Assembly: GCA_903970455.1 (NCBI GenBank)
Contig: CAJCIW010000147.1
Span: forward strand, 1 to 7,652
Length of the DNA: 7,652 nucleotides
Reading direction: 5' to 3'
Origin: Verrucomicrobiota bacterium
GTDB taxonomy: Bacteria > Chlamydiota > Chlamydiia > Chlamydiales > Rhabdochlamydiaceae
Positions 1-6,527 of this stretch are shown piece by piece. A program made the translations under genes and the position numbers. The notes beneath the pieces are model-generated. The model was not told where the DNA came from. It did no database searches and worked only from the letters and a program-made list of their open reading frames with translations. Position 1 is the stretch's first letter, and every line of letters begins with the position of its first letter.

Positions 1-1
1 G

Positions 2-1489
2 CATTCCGAACATGCGGAAGATCTTCTTTATGACAGCCAGGCCGTCATCCATTTTATCGCCAATCCCAAACAGGTTCAAAAACATTTAGAAGAGCTCGCT
101 GCCACTTACTCATGCGACCGGATCGAGGTGAAGGCCATCGAATCGTATCAGCAGAAAAAAAAGAGCCGCTTCCATCAAATCCGTTTAAAATTGCATCGCC
201 TTTCCGCTGTGCATCATGCCATTTTAACTGAGTCGCTCTACACACATCGGATGCTGGCCAATCTTTTGCGGAATATTCCCCGTTGGGCCGGTTCTTTTCT
301 TGCTGGCGGGCTTAAAGGAAAATTCTGCAACGTCCCGGCCGTCATTTGCGGCGCCGGCCCTTCTCTTCAATCCAGCTTGCCGCTTTTAAAAGAGGTTGAA
401 GACCGCGCTCTCATCATTGCAGGAGGATCGACGATTGCCGCCTTGAGCAATCAGGGAATTCAGCCTCATTTGGGAATTGCCATCGACCCCAATGGAGAGG
501 AGTTCGACCGACTAAAGATCGCCTCCTCTTACGAAATGCCATTGATCTACGGAACACGCCTCCAACCCGATGTTTTTAATACAGCCAACTCCGAAAGGGG
601 ATACCTGATCTCCGATACCGGAGGCCCTTGCGAACGGTATTTTGAAAAGCAGATGGGAATCGAAGGGGATCCTGTCGGGCCCGAGCTTGGCCCCGAAGCG
701 CTTTCCGTGACCACGCTTGCTATTGCGCTAGCCGTCGAAATGGGCTGCAGTCCCATTCTGCTCAATGGCATCGATCTCGCCTATTCCGAACAAAAACGGT
801 ATGCGGAAGGGATCTTGCCTTCTTCGAAGATCGATCTCGAAGAAAAGCGGCTCGAAAAAAAATCGCCCGAACGGCTGCTCAAACGGAAAGATATTCACGG
901 CCATTATGTCGACACGCTTGTGAAATGGGTGATGGAGTCGGATTGCATTGCCGCTTATGCAAAGGCCCATCCCACAACCCGGTTTATCAACGTCTCCTCA
1001 AAAGGGCTCGGCTTCCCGGGAATCCCGAATCTCCCTTTCTCTGAAATAGCACCCGAGTTCACCCCTTCCTTCGACCTTCGCGCCCTCGTCCATGCAGAAA
1101 TCCAAAAGCTGAAAATCCCCCTTTCCAAAGAAAAGGTCGCCCGCGAGATGAAAGAAGTGGGAGAAAGCCTGCTGCGCCTTGGGAGCATCGCCCAGGCAAT
1201 GATCGAAGAGCTCGAAAAAGTCAAAGACCGTTTTCCCTTCGGACAAATCGCCTTCCCCACAGGAAAAATGACCATCCTCGAAATCGATTTTCAAGAGGAA
1301 AAGGCGTTCGAATGCCTTTTTCCCACCGTCGGCCCCGCTCTTGACACACTTCTAGCACGCGCTTTCTATTCCTCTCCCCGCAGCTCCGAAGAAGAAAAGC
1401 GGCGCGTGGCCATCGACTGTAAAATTGCAAAATGGCGGCAGTGGAAAGAGATGATCGACCACGAAATCGCCCTCTTTCAAACGATATGA
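2..1489 (+). CDS. DUF115 / MptE-like (Maf-type) protein, 5' partial
   Basis: The frame is open from the first complete codon at position 2, so the true start lies upstream; 495 residues are visible. The internal GTG at 128 is not a credible start because coding continues unbroken through it. From about visible residue 113 the sequence reads VICGAGPSLQSSLPLL, then IIAGGSTIAAL, GIQPHLGIAIDPN and NGIDLAY. This is the Rossmann-like core of the MAF_flag10/DUF115 family (6-hydroxymethylpterin diphosphokinase MptE-like). The family includes motility-associated factors tied to flagellin glycosylation and archaeal pterin pyrophosphokinases; the role of bacterial members without flagella is unknown, and I assign no reaction. 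The C-terminal part (about 1060-1489) is charged, probably helical and not recognised. The stop overlaps the next start as ATGA (1486-1489), which suggests translational coupling with the CYTH gene. The region is GC-rich (37 of 60 bases at 1321-1380), unlike the genes after 3400. Confidence 0.8.
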   Translation, partial: HSEHAEDLLYDSQAVIHFIANPKQVQKHLEELAATYSCDRIEVKAIESYQQKKKSRFHQIRLKLHRLSAVHHAILTESLYTHRMLANLLRNIPRWAGSFLAGGLKGKFCNVPAVICGAGPSLQSSLPLLKEVEDRALIIAGGSTIAALSNQGIQPHLGIAIDPNGEEFDRLKIASSYEMPLIYGTRLQPDVFNTANSERGYLISDTGGPCERYFEKQMGIEGDPVGPELGPEALSVTTLAIALAVEMGCSPILLNGIDLAYSEQKRYAEGILPSSKIDLEEKRLEKKSPERLLKRKDIHGHYVDTLVKWVMESDCIAAYAKAHPTTRFINVSSKGLGFPGIPNLPFSEIAPEFTPSFDLRALVHAEIQKLKIPLSKEKVAREMKEVGESLLRLGSIAQAMIEELEKVKDRFPFGQIAFPTGKMTILEIDFQEEKAFECLFPTVGPALDTLLARAFYSSPRSSEEEKRRVAIDCKIAKWRQWKEMIDHEIALFQTI

Positions 1490-1878
1490 TTGAGATCGAA
1501 AAGAAAGTTCGGCTCACTGAAAAGCACCTGCTCGAAATTTCTAAAAAGGGGAAACTTCTCGGAGAAAAAACTTTCACGGATATTTATTACGACACCCCTG
1601 AGTATAAACTGACGACACAGAATATCTGGCTTCGAGAGCGAGATGCCCAGTTTGAACTGAAGGGCGCTGTCAAAGTCAACCGCCGCGTCGATTCTTACGA
1701 AGAGATTGTCGACGACCGAGAAATTCTGGATCGTCTCCAGATCGATTGTAATAAGACATTGCATGTGTGCCTAAAACAATCCCACATCATTCATTTTTGC
1801 ACATTTCGCACATTCCGCCGCCAATTTCTTTTCGATGGAATCCACGTCGATCTCGATCGTGCAGACTTCGGCGATATA

Positions 1879-1905
1879 CCTGACTCGGTCATAAACTTGG
1901 ATTTT
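1879..1905 (+). repeat. Left terminal inverted repeat of the MITE
   Basis: 27 nt starting CCTGACTCGGTCAT and ending TTGGATTTT. It matches the reverse complement of 2008-2034 except at one base (A here, T in the other arm, within CATaAAC versus CATtAAC). Confidence 0.9.
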
Positions 1906-2007
1906 CTGCTCCCGCCTTTTTCCGTCTGACTGCGCGTTCGCTCTCGCCAGCTGGCAGGAAGATGGCTTCGAGCTCCGCGCTTTGTCACACGAAAAAATTC
2001 GGGGCAT

Positions 2008-2034
2008 AAAATCCAAGTTAATGACCGAGTCAGG
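2008..2034 (-). repeat. Right terminal inverted repeat of the MITE
   Basis: 27 nt whose reverse complement begins CCTGACTCGGTCATTAAC. It pairs with 1879-1905 at 26 of 27 positions and is followed by the TA duplication and then native CYTH sequence. Confidence 0.9.
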
Positions 2035-2227
2035 TATACACTGTCGCCGAGCTTGAAGTCATGGTCGAAAAAGAAACCGAAGCTGCACTTGCTCAATCGT
2101 CGGGAAATAAATCCCAACCAAGTTGTTCCTGCAAAAATCACCATCTACCTTTATAACAAAAGCCCGCGCCCCTATGAAGCGCTCGTCAAAGCAGGCGTGA
2201 TCACGCCGATTCAACCCAATTGAATTC

Positions 2228-2258
2228 AAATTGTTTTGTTCAACACAATTTCTTTTTT
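2228..2258 (+). terminator. Rho-independent terminator-like hairpin after the CYTH remnant
   Basis: Arms AAATTGTTTTG (2228-2238) and CAACACAATTT (2241-2251) pair at 10 of 11 positions around a 2-nt loop, and a six-T run follows at 2253-2258. It starts 4 nt after the remnant's stop codon, which supports 2223 as the original gene end. The stem is AT-rich, so strength is uncertain. The remaining bases to 2317 hold only the ribosome binding site of the next gene and no promoter I would defend. Confidence 0.6.
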
Positions 2259-2317
2259 ACTTCTAAAAAAACAACCTGATATTTAAAGTTCCCATTTTCT
2301 CAAAAGGAGTACACACA

Positions 2318-3406
2318 ATGACAGCAATTTCATCGAAATATCTTTTTACAAATTCTGCTAATTCTTCATCGTATGAGGTAACATTTCCGGGAAACATCCA
2401 TCTAAATCGAGAGGCTTTGGGTCTTTTGAGAAGATCTTCGGATGAATTCAAAAATAGCGATGAGAGAAATGGCCTTACCAGTTTTTGTGTCTGCGGATTG
2501 AAAGCTCCCGAATATTGCCGTCTCACTTACTTTTTTCTCTATGCAATTCATCGCAGACCTGAGGGGGATTTAGAATATGGGTCTCACGCCTTTTTGCATC
2601 ATTACGGCAAATCTTCCACCAATTCCGATCGCTTCCAAGCCATCGACTTAACTCTTTCTCTCGTTGCGCAATATGAACAATCTTTAATTCTTCAGGAAGC
2701 CCAACGTCTCTATGCCCAAGCATATGAAGGAAGTTGGGAACAATGGTGGAATGATAATAAAGACAAAATCGCTACCGTTGCAGCTGTGGGTGGAGCAGCA
2801 ATAACTATAGGCGGCGCTCTTTTCAGTTTAATCAGAGGCGGTGCTTCTCCTGCAGAGCGGGTTACTATTCCTGCTGACAGGATTGTCGGTTTTTTACCTG
2901 GCCATGTTGTTGTTGGAGGCGGACACTTCGATGGACCTCTGCAACAATTAGCGATGTTCGGACAAATGCAAAATCGGTTTCCCCAACCCAATCAGCCCGT
3001 TGAAATCAATCCGCACAAGTTTCAGCCCGGGCACGTCTTAGTGGGCGGAGGGCATATGGACAGCATTCAGCAACAGTTCGCATCGCAAATTAAACAATTC
3101 ACGAATTATGCTAGAGAAACAAACTCTTCTTCACAATATCAAGTTGTCCTTTGTAAGAAAAAGCACAAAGAAAGCAATGATAACAACAATAATAATAACG
3201 CGGTTTCGAGCCAAGGAAGAGGAAATGTTACAGGAGGAGTCAACGTCGATCGCGACAGCAATGGCAACGTCTATGGTCAGGCTGGTGTTACAGCAGAAGT
3301 GAAAATAAATGAAAACGTAAATGTCGGAGTAAATGGAAATGGTTGGATTAATCAAAATGGTGACTACGGTGGCGGCGCGGGAGTCGGAATTACCATTTCC
3401 TTTTGA
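2318..3406 (+). CDS. Unknown 362-residue protein with duplicated PGHV-GGGH motif and Asn/Gly-rich tail
   Basis: I do not recognise this protein. ATG 2318 is preceded by AAAAGGAG (about 2302-2309), a good ribosome binding site. Residues 1-150 are soluble-looking with no signal peptide and a Trp-rich stretch (SWEQWW, 139-144). Residues 151-172 form a small-residue hydrophobic segment (IATVAAVGGAAITIGGALFSLI), the only membrane-like part. Two copies of a PGHVxVGGGHxD motif follow (194-205 and 237-248), each trailed by Gln-rich sequence. After KKKHK (280-284) comes an Asn run (289-294), then about 65 residues of Gly/Asn/Val pattern typical of short beta hairpins, ending ITISF. The terminal Phe recalls outer-membrane beta proteins, but the absence of a Sec signal argues against that; a secreted effector or surface protein is possible. 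The stop lies 11 nt before the first retropepsin-like gene, so the three plus-strand genes are probably cotranscribed. Confidence 0.75.
   Translation: MTAISSKYLFTNSANSSSYEVTFPGNIHLNREALGLLRRSSDEFKNSDERNGLTSFCVCGLKAPEYCRLTYFFLYAIHRRPEGDLEYGSHAFLHHYGKSSTNSDRFQAIDLTLSLVAQYEQSLILQEAQRLYAQAYEGSWEQWWNDNKDKIATVAAVGGAAITIGGALFSLIRGGASPAERVTIPADRIVGFLPGHVVVGGGHFDGPLQQLAMFGQMQNRFPQPNQPVEINPHKFQPGHVLVGGGHMDSIQQQFASQIKQFTNYARETNSSSQYQVVLCKKKHKESNDNNNNNNAVSSQGRGNVTGGVNVDRDSNGNVYGQAGVTAEVKINENVNVGVNGNGWINQNGDYGGGAGVGITISF
2897..3061 (+). repeat. Duplicated 12-residue GGGH motif in the unknown protein
   Basis: Codons 2897-2932 encode PGHVVVGGGHFD and codons 3026-3061 encode PGHVLVGGGHMD. All ten identical residues use different codons in the two copies, so the protein motif is conserved while the DNA has diverged. 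Similarity continues weakly on both sides (an upstream I..P..F pattern, downstream Gln residues and Ala), suggesting a repeat unit of about 25 residues. Confidence 0.75.
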
Positions 3407-3417
3407 AAGGTTATAAC

Positions 3418-4281
3418 ATGAAATTTTATGGACTTTCTGTTTTTCTTGTTTTTAATGTGTTCATCACTTCATTAAATGCTATTTATTTTCACTACATTCC
3501 GGTGCAAATATCATCGTATAATAATCTGCCCTATGTAGCAGTTAACATTGAAAATGAAGAATACTTTTTATTGGTAGATCTTGGATCTAAGTTGACTTTG
3601 TCTTTGGCGAAAAACATTCTTGAAAAGAACGCCGGTCGAATTCCCTATGGTACAGCAAAATGGATAGATAACTTTGGCAACAGTTATGAAATGCCTGCTC
3701 ATATTCTTTCTGAGGTCAAAATTGCAAACATTGTTATAAACAACATCGTTGCTAATGAAGAGTATAATGCTGGACAAACACCAAGAGATGGGGTGATAGG
3801 ACGCTCATTGTTGTCTCGATTTAATCTGCTCTTGGATTTTTCTAATTCAAGTATCCTTACAACGGATGATTTCTGTTGCTTGGGAGTTCTTGGATATGAT
3901 CTTGATAAATTTATAAAAGTACCATTTTCAGGGGCACGCAACGAGATCATTTTTTCGATAAAAATTGATAATGTGGATAAAAGGTTCTTACTCAGTACAG
4001 GATGCTCTATATCTTTCATTAATGCCTCATTTTTTAAAGATCAAAAATTCGAGCTAGAACAATTCGGCCTCCCCATCTATTCAACATCAAAATTTTCTAT
4101 TGGAGACTATGATTTTGGATTGACAGACCTGCATGTTATGGATTTTTTTACGATGGACATTATCGATGCGGTTTTAGGAATGGACTTTTTAAAGAAACAT
4201 GTCGTTTACGTCGATTTTGAAAATAAGTACCTCTACATTCAGCCTAATGTCAATGATTCACCGATCTGCCGGAATGAATGA
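3418..4281 (+). CDS. Secreted two-lobe retropepsin-like protein, copy 1 (catalytic residue lost in lobe 2)
   Basis: Start chosen at ATG 3418, with GAAAGG 7 nt upstream; a TTG at 3403 also opens the frame but overlaps the previous stop. The 287-residue product begins with a signal peptide (residues 1-21, cleavage probably after SLNA), so it acts outside the cytoplasm. Two similar halves follow. Lobe 1 has YFLLVDLGSKLTLSL (Asp54) and later GVIGRSLLSRFNLLLDF. Lobe 2 has RFLLSTGCSISFINASFF (Ser193) and later AVLGMDFLKKHVVYVDF. Each half shows the retropepsin pattern of a DTG-like loop plus a hydrophobic-hydrophobic-Gly loop and terminal strand, so one chain could form the usual two-lobe active site. 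Lobe 1 reads DLG instead of DTG, and lobe 2 has lost the catalytic Asp (STG). Activity as an aspartic protease is therefore unlikely. It is paralogous to the next gene. The sequence is AT-rich (19 of 60 GC at 3721-3780). Confidence 0.75.
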   Translation: MKFYGLSVFLVFNVFITSLNAIYFHYIPVQISSYNNLPYVAVNIENEEYFLLVDLGSKLTLSLAKNILEKNAGRIPYGTAKWIDNFGNSYEMPAHILSEVKIANIVINNIVANEEYNAGQTPRDGVIGRSLLSRFNLLLDFSNSSILTTDDFCCLGVLGYDLDKFIKVPFSGARNEIIFSIKIDNVDKRFLLSTGCSISFINASFFKDQKFELEQFGLPIYSTSKFSIGDYDFGLTDLHVMDFFTMDIIDAVLGMDFLKKHVVYVDFENKYLYIQPNVNDSPICRNE

Positions 4282-4320
4282 GAACGCTTAGCTTCACGAA
4301 CACATGTGTCAATGAGGAAT

Positions 4321-5139
4321 ATGAAATTTTATAGACTTTTTGTTTTTTTGATTTTTAATGTAGTCATAACTTCATTAAATGCTTATTTTCACCCTATTCC
4401 AATCCAAATACCTCTGGATGATAACCGTCCATACGCAAAAGTTGAAATTGAAAATGACGATTACTTTTTATTGGTTGATCTTGGCACTATATTGCCTTTG
4501 TCTTTGCAAAAAAGCATTCTTGAACGATTGAATGTTCATATTCCTTATGGGACGGCGCAATATATGGATATTTTTGGGAATCGTTATGAAATGCCAACTT
4601 ATATCCTTCCCCAAGTAAAAATTGAAAATGTTGTTTTCCACAGTACCGTCGTAAATGAAGAAACATATACTGGAAGAGATGGGAAAATCGGACGTTCTCT
4701 ATTATCTCATTTTAATCTTCTTTTAAATTTTTCAAATCCGGTTATTCTTGCCACGGATAATTTTTTTATGTTAAAACTTCTCGGATATGATCTTGATGAA
4801 TTTATAAAAGTTCCATTTTCGGGTGTATGCAGTGAGATCGTTTTTTCCATAAAAATGGATAGTATTGAGAAGAGATTCATGCTCGATACAGGAAGCTGTT
4901 TTTCTCTGATCGACGCCTCATTTTTTAAAGATGAAACCTTTGGGCGAGAACAATTCGGCATCCCCATCTATTCCACTTCGAAATTTATCATTGGAGGTCA
5001 CGACTTCGGATTAACGGATCTGTATCTTATGGATGTTGTAGCAAAAGATCACTTTGATGGCATCCTTGGAATGGACTTTTTAAAGCGACACATTGTGTAT
5101 GTCGATTTTAAAGAAAAACACCTCTACATTGAACCGTAA
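4321..5139 (+). CDS. Secreted two-lobe retropepsin-like aspartic protease, copy 2
   Basis: ATG 4321 is chosen because it aligns with the MKFY start of copy 1. GTG 4306 and ATG 4312 are in-frame alternatives, and no Shine-Dalgarno clearly decides between them (TGAGGA at 4313-4318 is very close to 4321). The 272-residue product has a signal peptide (1-21, ending SLNA). Lobe 1 carries FLLVDLGTILPLSL (Asp53) and GKIGRSLLSHFNLLL. Lobe 2 carries RFMLDTGSCFSLIDASFF (Asp189) and GILGMDFLKRHIVYVDF. Both catalytic Asp positions are present, though lobe 1 keeps the DLG variant, so residual or altered protease activity is possible. Copies 1 and 2 align along nearly their whole length. Copy 1 has a longer C-terminal tail and a few extra residues near 117-123. 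Substrate unknown; cleavage of an envelope or secreted protein, perhaps the upstream gene's product, is speculation. No convincing terminator follows within 5140-5220. Confidence 0.8.
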   Translation: MKFYRLFVFLIFNVVITSLNAYFHPIPIQIPLDDNRPYAKVEIENDDYFLLVDLGTILPLSLQKSILERLNVHIPYGTAQYMDIFGNRYEMPTYILPQVKIENVVFHSTVVNEETYTGRDGKIGRSLLSHFNLLLNFSNPVILATDNFFMLKLLGYDLDEFIKVPFSGVCSEIVFSIKMDSIEKRFMLDTGSCFSLIDASFFKDETFGREQFGIPIYSTSKFIIGGHDFGLTDLYLMDVVAKDHFDGILGMDFLKRHIVYVDFKEKHLYIEP

Positions 5140-5220
5140 ATTCAACTAGATTAATTGATCAGAAAAGCCTCGTCAATCGCTAGTCAATGCGGGCGTGAGG
5201 AAGCCCTCCTGGTGAGAAAA

Positions 5221-6525
5221 CTATTCGTCGGATTCGACCACATTGAGAAGGTGCTCTTCCTGCTCCATGCGCAGCTGCATGTATAGCAATGGATTTCGGC
5301 AAGCGAGGATTTGTAAAGCGGCAAGGAGTGCATTTTGAGGTTCCATCACTGTCATCACAGGTGTTGCAGAAGGGGCTCTCACGTCCCATCCAGCAGGGGT
5401 TGTAATAACAGGGATCGTTGGACTTGCTGAAAGAGTTGGCCCAGCGCCATTACTTGTTCCATTATAAGAAATCAAAACAGAGTCTGGAACTTGTTTCAGT
5501 TTTTCCTGAAGAACGCTGTTGCTTCCGATTGGGTTTTTATGTACAGATGAGGTGACAATCGTCGACTTTAGGTGAGTATTTTCAAATCGCCCCAATTGTT
5601 TAACAAAGGGATCTAAATCGTCCTTATCGGATTCCCGCCATAAAATGAGTTGCTGATCGGGAAGTTTGAAATGGTCCGTTAAAAAACAGACGCGTTGATA
5701 AAGCAGGGTCACGGCATCGACGCTTTGACCATCTCTGTAGGCCTGTTTATCAATGTATTGTTGATTTTGAATCACGCGCCACGAATCGTTATCGATCACA
5801 TCCGCGAGGAGCAATTCCCCTTTATAGTTAAAGCCAAACTCCACTTTAAAATCAACCAGTCGCGCACTTTCCATTTGCCATGCCTTCTCGAGGATGAGAA
5901 AGGTTTGTTTGGCAATTTTTGCGATCTGCTCAAAATACTGTGGCTGGTCTTTCAGGGGATAATCGGAAAGAACCAAAAAGGGTTTCTGGCTTGTGATGGG
6001 AACATCCGGCAAATACAACTCTGCGCCTGAATCTGTAAACTGGATAAAGGGATCATCTTTTGGAATTGCTGTTCCGAGCCAGTTATTATCGCTAGTCTTC
6101 AGGAAGAACTCGACAACAAGCTTTGGGAACACAGCTCCTTTTTCTAATTCGGGATGGCGTTTCAGATACGATCCATGCGCTTCTCTTCTAACCACAACTT
6201 CATACTGGATCATTTCGCATAAATCCCCTAGAAAACTACGCTCATCGAGTTGTTTTCGAAAAGCAACGGGGACTCCACATTCAGAAAGAAGCCTAAAAAC
6301 ATGACATGTCGTTTGATTTGCTAATGCTGCTTTACCTGTGAAATTTTCCCGTTTGGTGTTAAAAGCTGTGATCACGTCTTTCGATTCAAAAATGGCTAAA
6401 TGGGGATCATCGGGATAATTTCGGACAATTTTAGTCTTCCCTTCTGCGATAATTTGCGAAAAGCAAGGCACTGATAGGACAATTGCTGCAAAAAACAAAA
6501 AAAACTTAGATCTTAGAATGGTCAT
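5221..6525 (-). CDS. purC: PurC-PurE fusion (PAICS-like) with N-terminal signal peptide
   Basis: Start at ATG 6525 (minus), with AGGTGA just upstream; 434 residues. Residues 1-23 form a signal peptide (basic RSK, hydrophobic FFLFFAAIVLSV, cleavage near CFS/Q). No other Met occurs before residue 105, so the leader is intrinsic. Residues about 27-285 are SAICAR synthetase: EGKTK (28-32), CEMIQYEVVVRREAHGSYLK, LVDFKVEFGF, ADVIDNDSWR (241-250) and KQAYRD (260-265). PurC joins CAIR and aspartate using ATP. Residues about 291-430 resemble class II AIR carboxylase (PurE): VTSSVHK (324-330), SNGAGP (358-363), IPVITTPAGW, then a helix with NPLLYMQLR. The order PurC-PurE is that of animal PAICS. The PurE nucleotide-loop motif GSxSD is replaced by WRESD (296-300), so that half may be inactive. 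Export of a cytosolic purine enzyme is highly unusual. It lies 2 nt after the small upstream gene, so the two are cotranscribed. Confidence 0.88.
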   Translation of the reverse strand: MTILRSKFFLFFAAIVLSVPCFSQIIAEGKTKIVRNYPDDPHLAIFESKDVITAFNTKRENFTGKAALANQTTCHVFRLLSECGVPVAFRKQLDERSFLGDLCEMIQYEVVVRREAHGSYLKRHPELEKGAVFPKLVVEFFLKTSDNNWLGTAIPKDDPFIQFTDSGAELYLPDVPITSQKPFLVLSDYPLKDQPQYFEQIAKIAKQTFLILEKAWQMESARLVDFKVEFGFNYKGELLLADVIDNDSWRVIQNQQYIDKQAYRDGQSVDAVTLLYQRVCFLTDHFKLPDQQLILWRESDKDDLDPFVKQLGRFENTHLKSTIVTSSVHKNPIGSNSVLQEKLKQVPDSVLISYNGTSNGAGPTLSASPTIPVITTPAGWDVRAPSATPVMTVMEPQNALLAALQILACRNPLLYMQLRMEQEEHLLNVVESDE

Positions 6526-6527
6526 TT

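Larger units (their letters stand above)
1879..2034. mobile_element. 156-bp TA-flanked miniature inverted-repeat element (MITE)
   Basis: The ends are 27-nt inverted repeats (1879-1905 and 2008-2034) that match at 26 of 27 positions and begin CCTGACTCGGTCAT. Each end is flanked by TATA. Taking a 2-bp TA duplication (1877-1878 and 2035-2036), removal of the element plus one TA joins GAT ATA to TAC ACT and restores the CYTH frame (GDI-YTVAELE). A 4-bp TATA duplication would not restore it. The interior (1906-2007) holds no ORF and contains the 10-bp palindrome GCCAGCTGGC at 1946-1955 near the centre. TA targeting and the lack of a transposase fit a non-autonomous derivative of an IS630/Tc1-mariner-type element; that family assignment is inference. 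Confidence 0.85.
1486..2223 (+). pseudogene. Broken CYTH-domain (thiamine-triphosphatase-like) gene
   Basis: The start is ATG 1486, inside the ATGA overlap with the upstream gene. The N-terminus MIEIEKKV carries the ExExK signature of CYTH tunnel phosphatases. It is followed by FTDIYYDTPEY, WLRER and ELKG, the usual order of thiamine-triphosphatase-like proteins, which hydrolyse triphosphates with a divalent metal. After 131 native codons (to 1878) the frame enters an inserted element and stops at 1927-1929, giving a 147-residue product. Beyond the element, 2037 onward reads YTVAELEVMVEKE, the expected continuation of ADFGDI. A second shift of +1 follows: the remainder (NPNQVVPAKITIYLY to VITPIQPN, stop 2221-2223) is in another frame. 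Dropping one A from the A5 run at 2068-2072 would give a continuous VEKKPKLHLLNRREINPNQ. Two independent lesions make loss of function likely. The truncated product lacks the C-terminal strands that complete the tunnel. Confidence 0.85.

Noticed and set aside
1432..1485. Upstream extension of the CYTH gene to ATG 1432
   Set aside because: This lies inside the DUF115 gene and would place 18 extra residues before the conserved MIEIEKK N-terminus; the ATGA overlap at 1486 is the natural start.
128..1489. GTG at 128 as the start of the DUF115/MptE-like gene
   Set aside because: The same frame is open and protein-like back to position 2, with no ribosome binding site at 128; the gene is cut by the window edge.
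955..1577. Long minus-strand ORFs opposite the DUF115 and CYTH genes
   Set aside because: They are antisense shadows in GC-rich coding DNA with no recognisable motifs.
3108..3302. 64-residue plus-strand ORF inside the unknown 362-residue gene
   Set aside because: It is an out-of-frame shadow of the Asn/Gly-rich tail with no separate ribosome binding site.
5140..5220. Terminator between the convergent retropepsin-like and PurC-PurE genes
   Set aside because: Only short, mismatched stems and no T tract are visible on either strand.
6523..6525. Lipoprotein lipobox around Cys21 of the PurC-PurE leader
   Set aside because: The residue before Cys is Pro (SVPC), which does not fit the usual small residue at that position; signal peptidase I cleavage is more likely.
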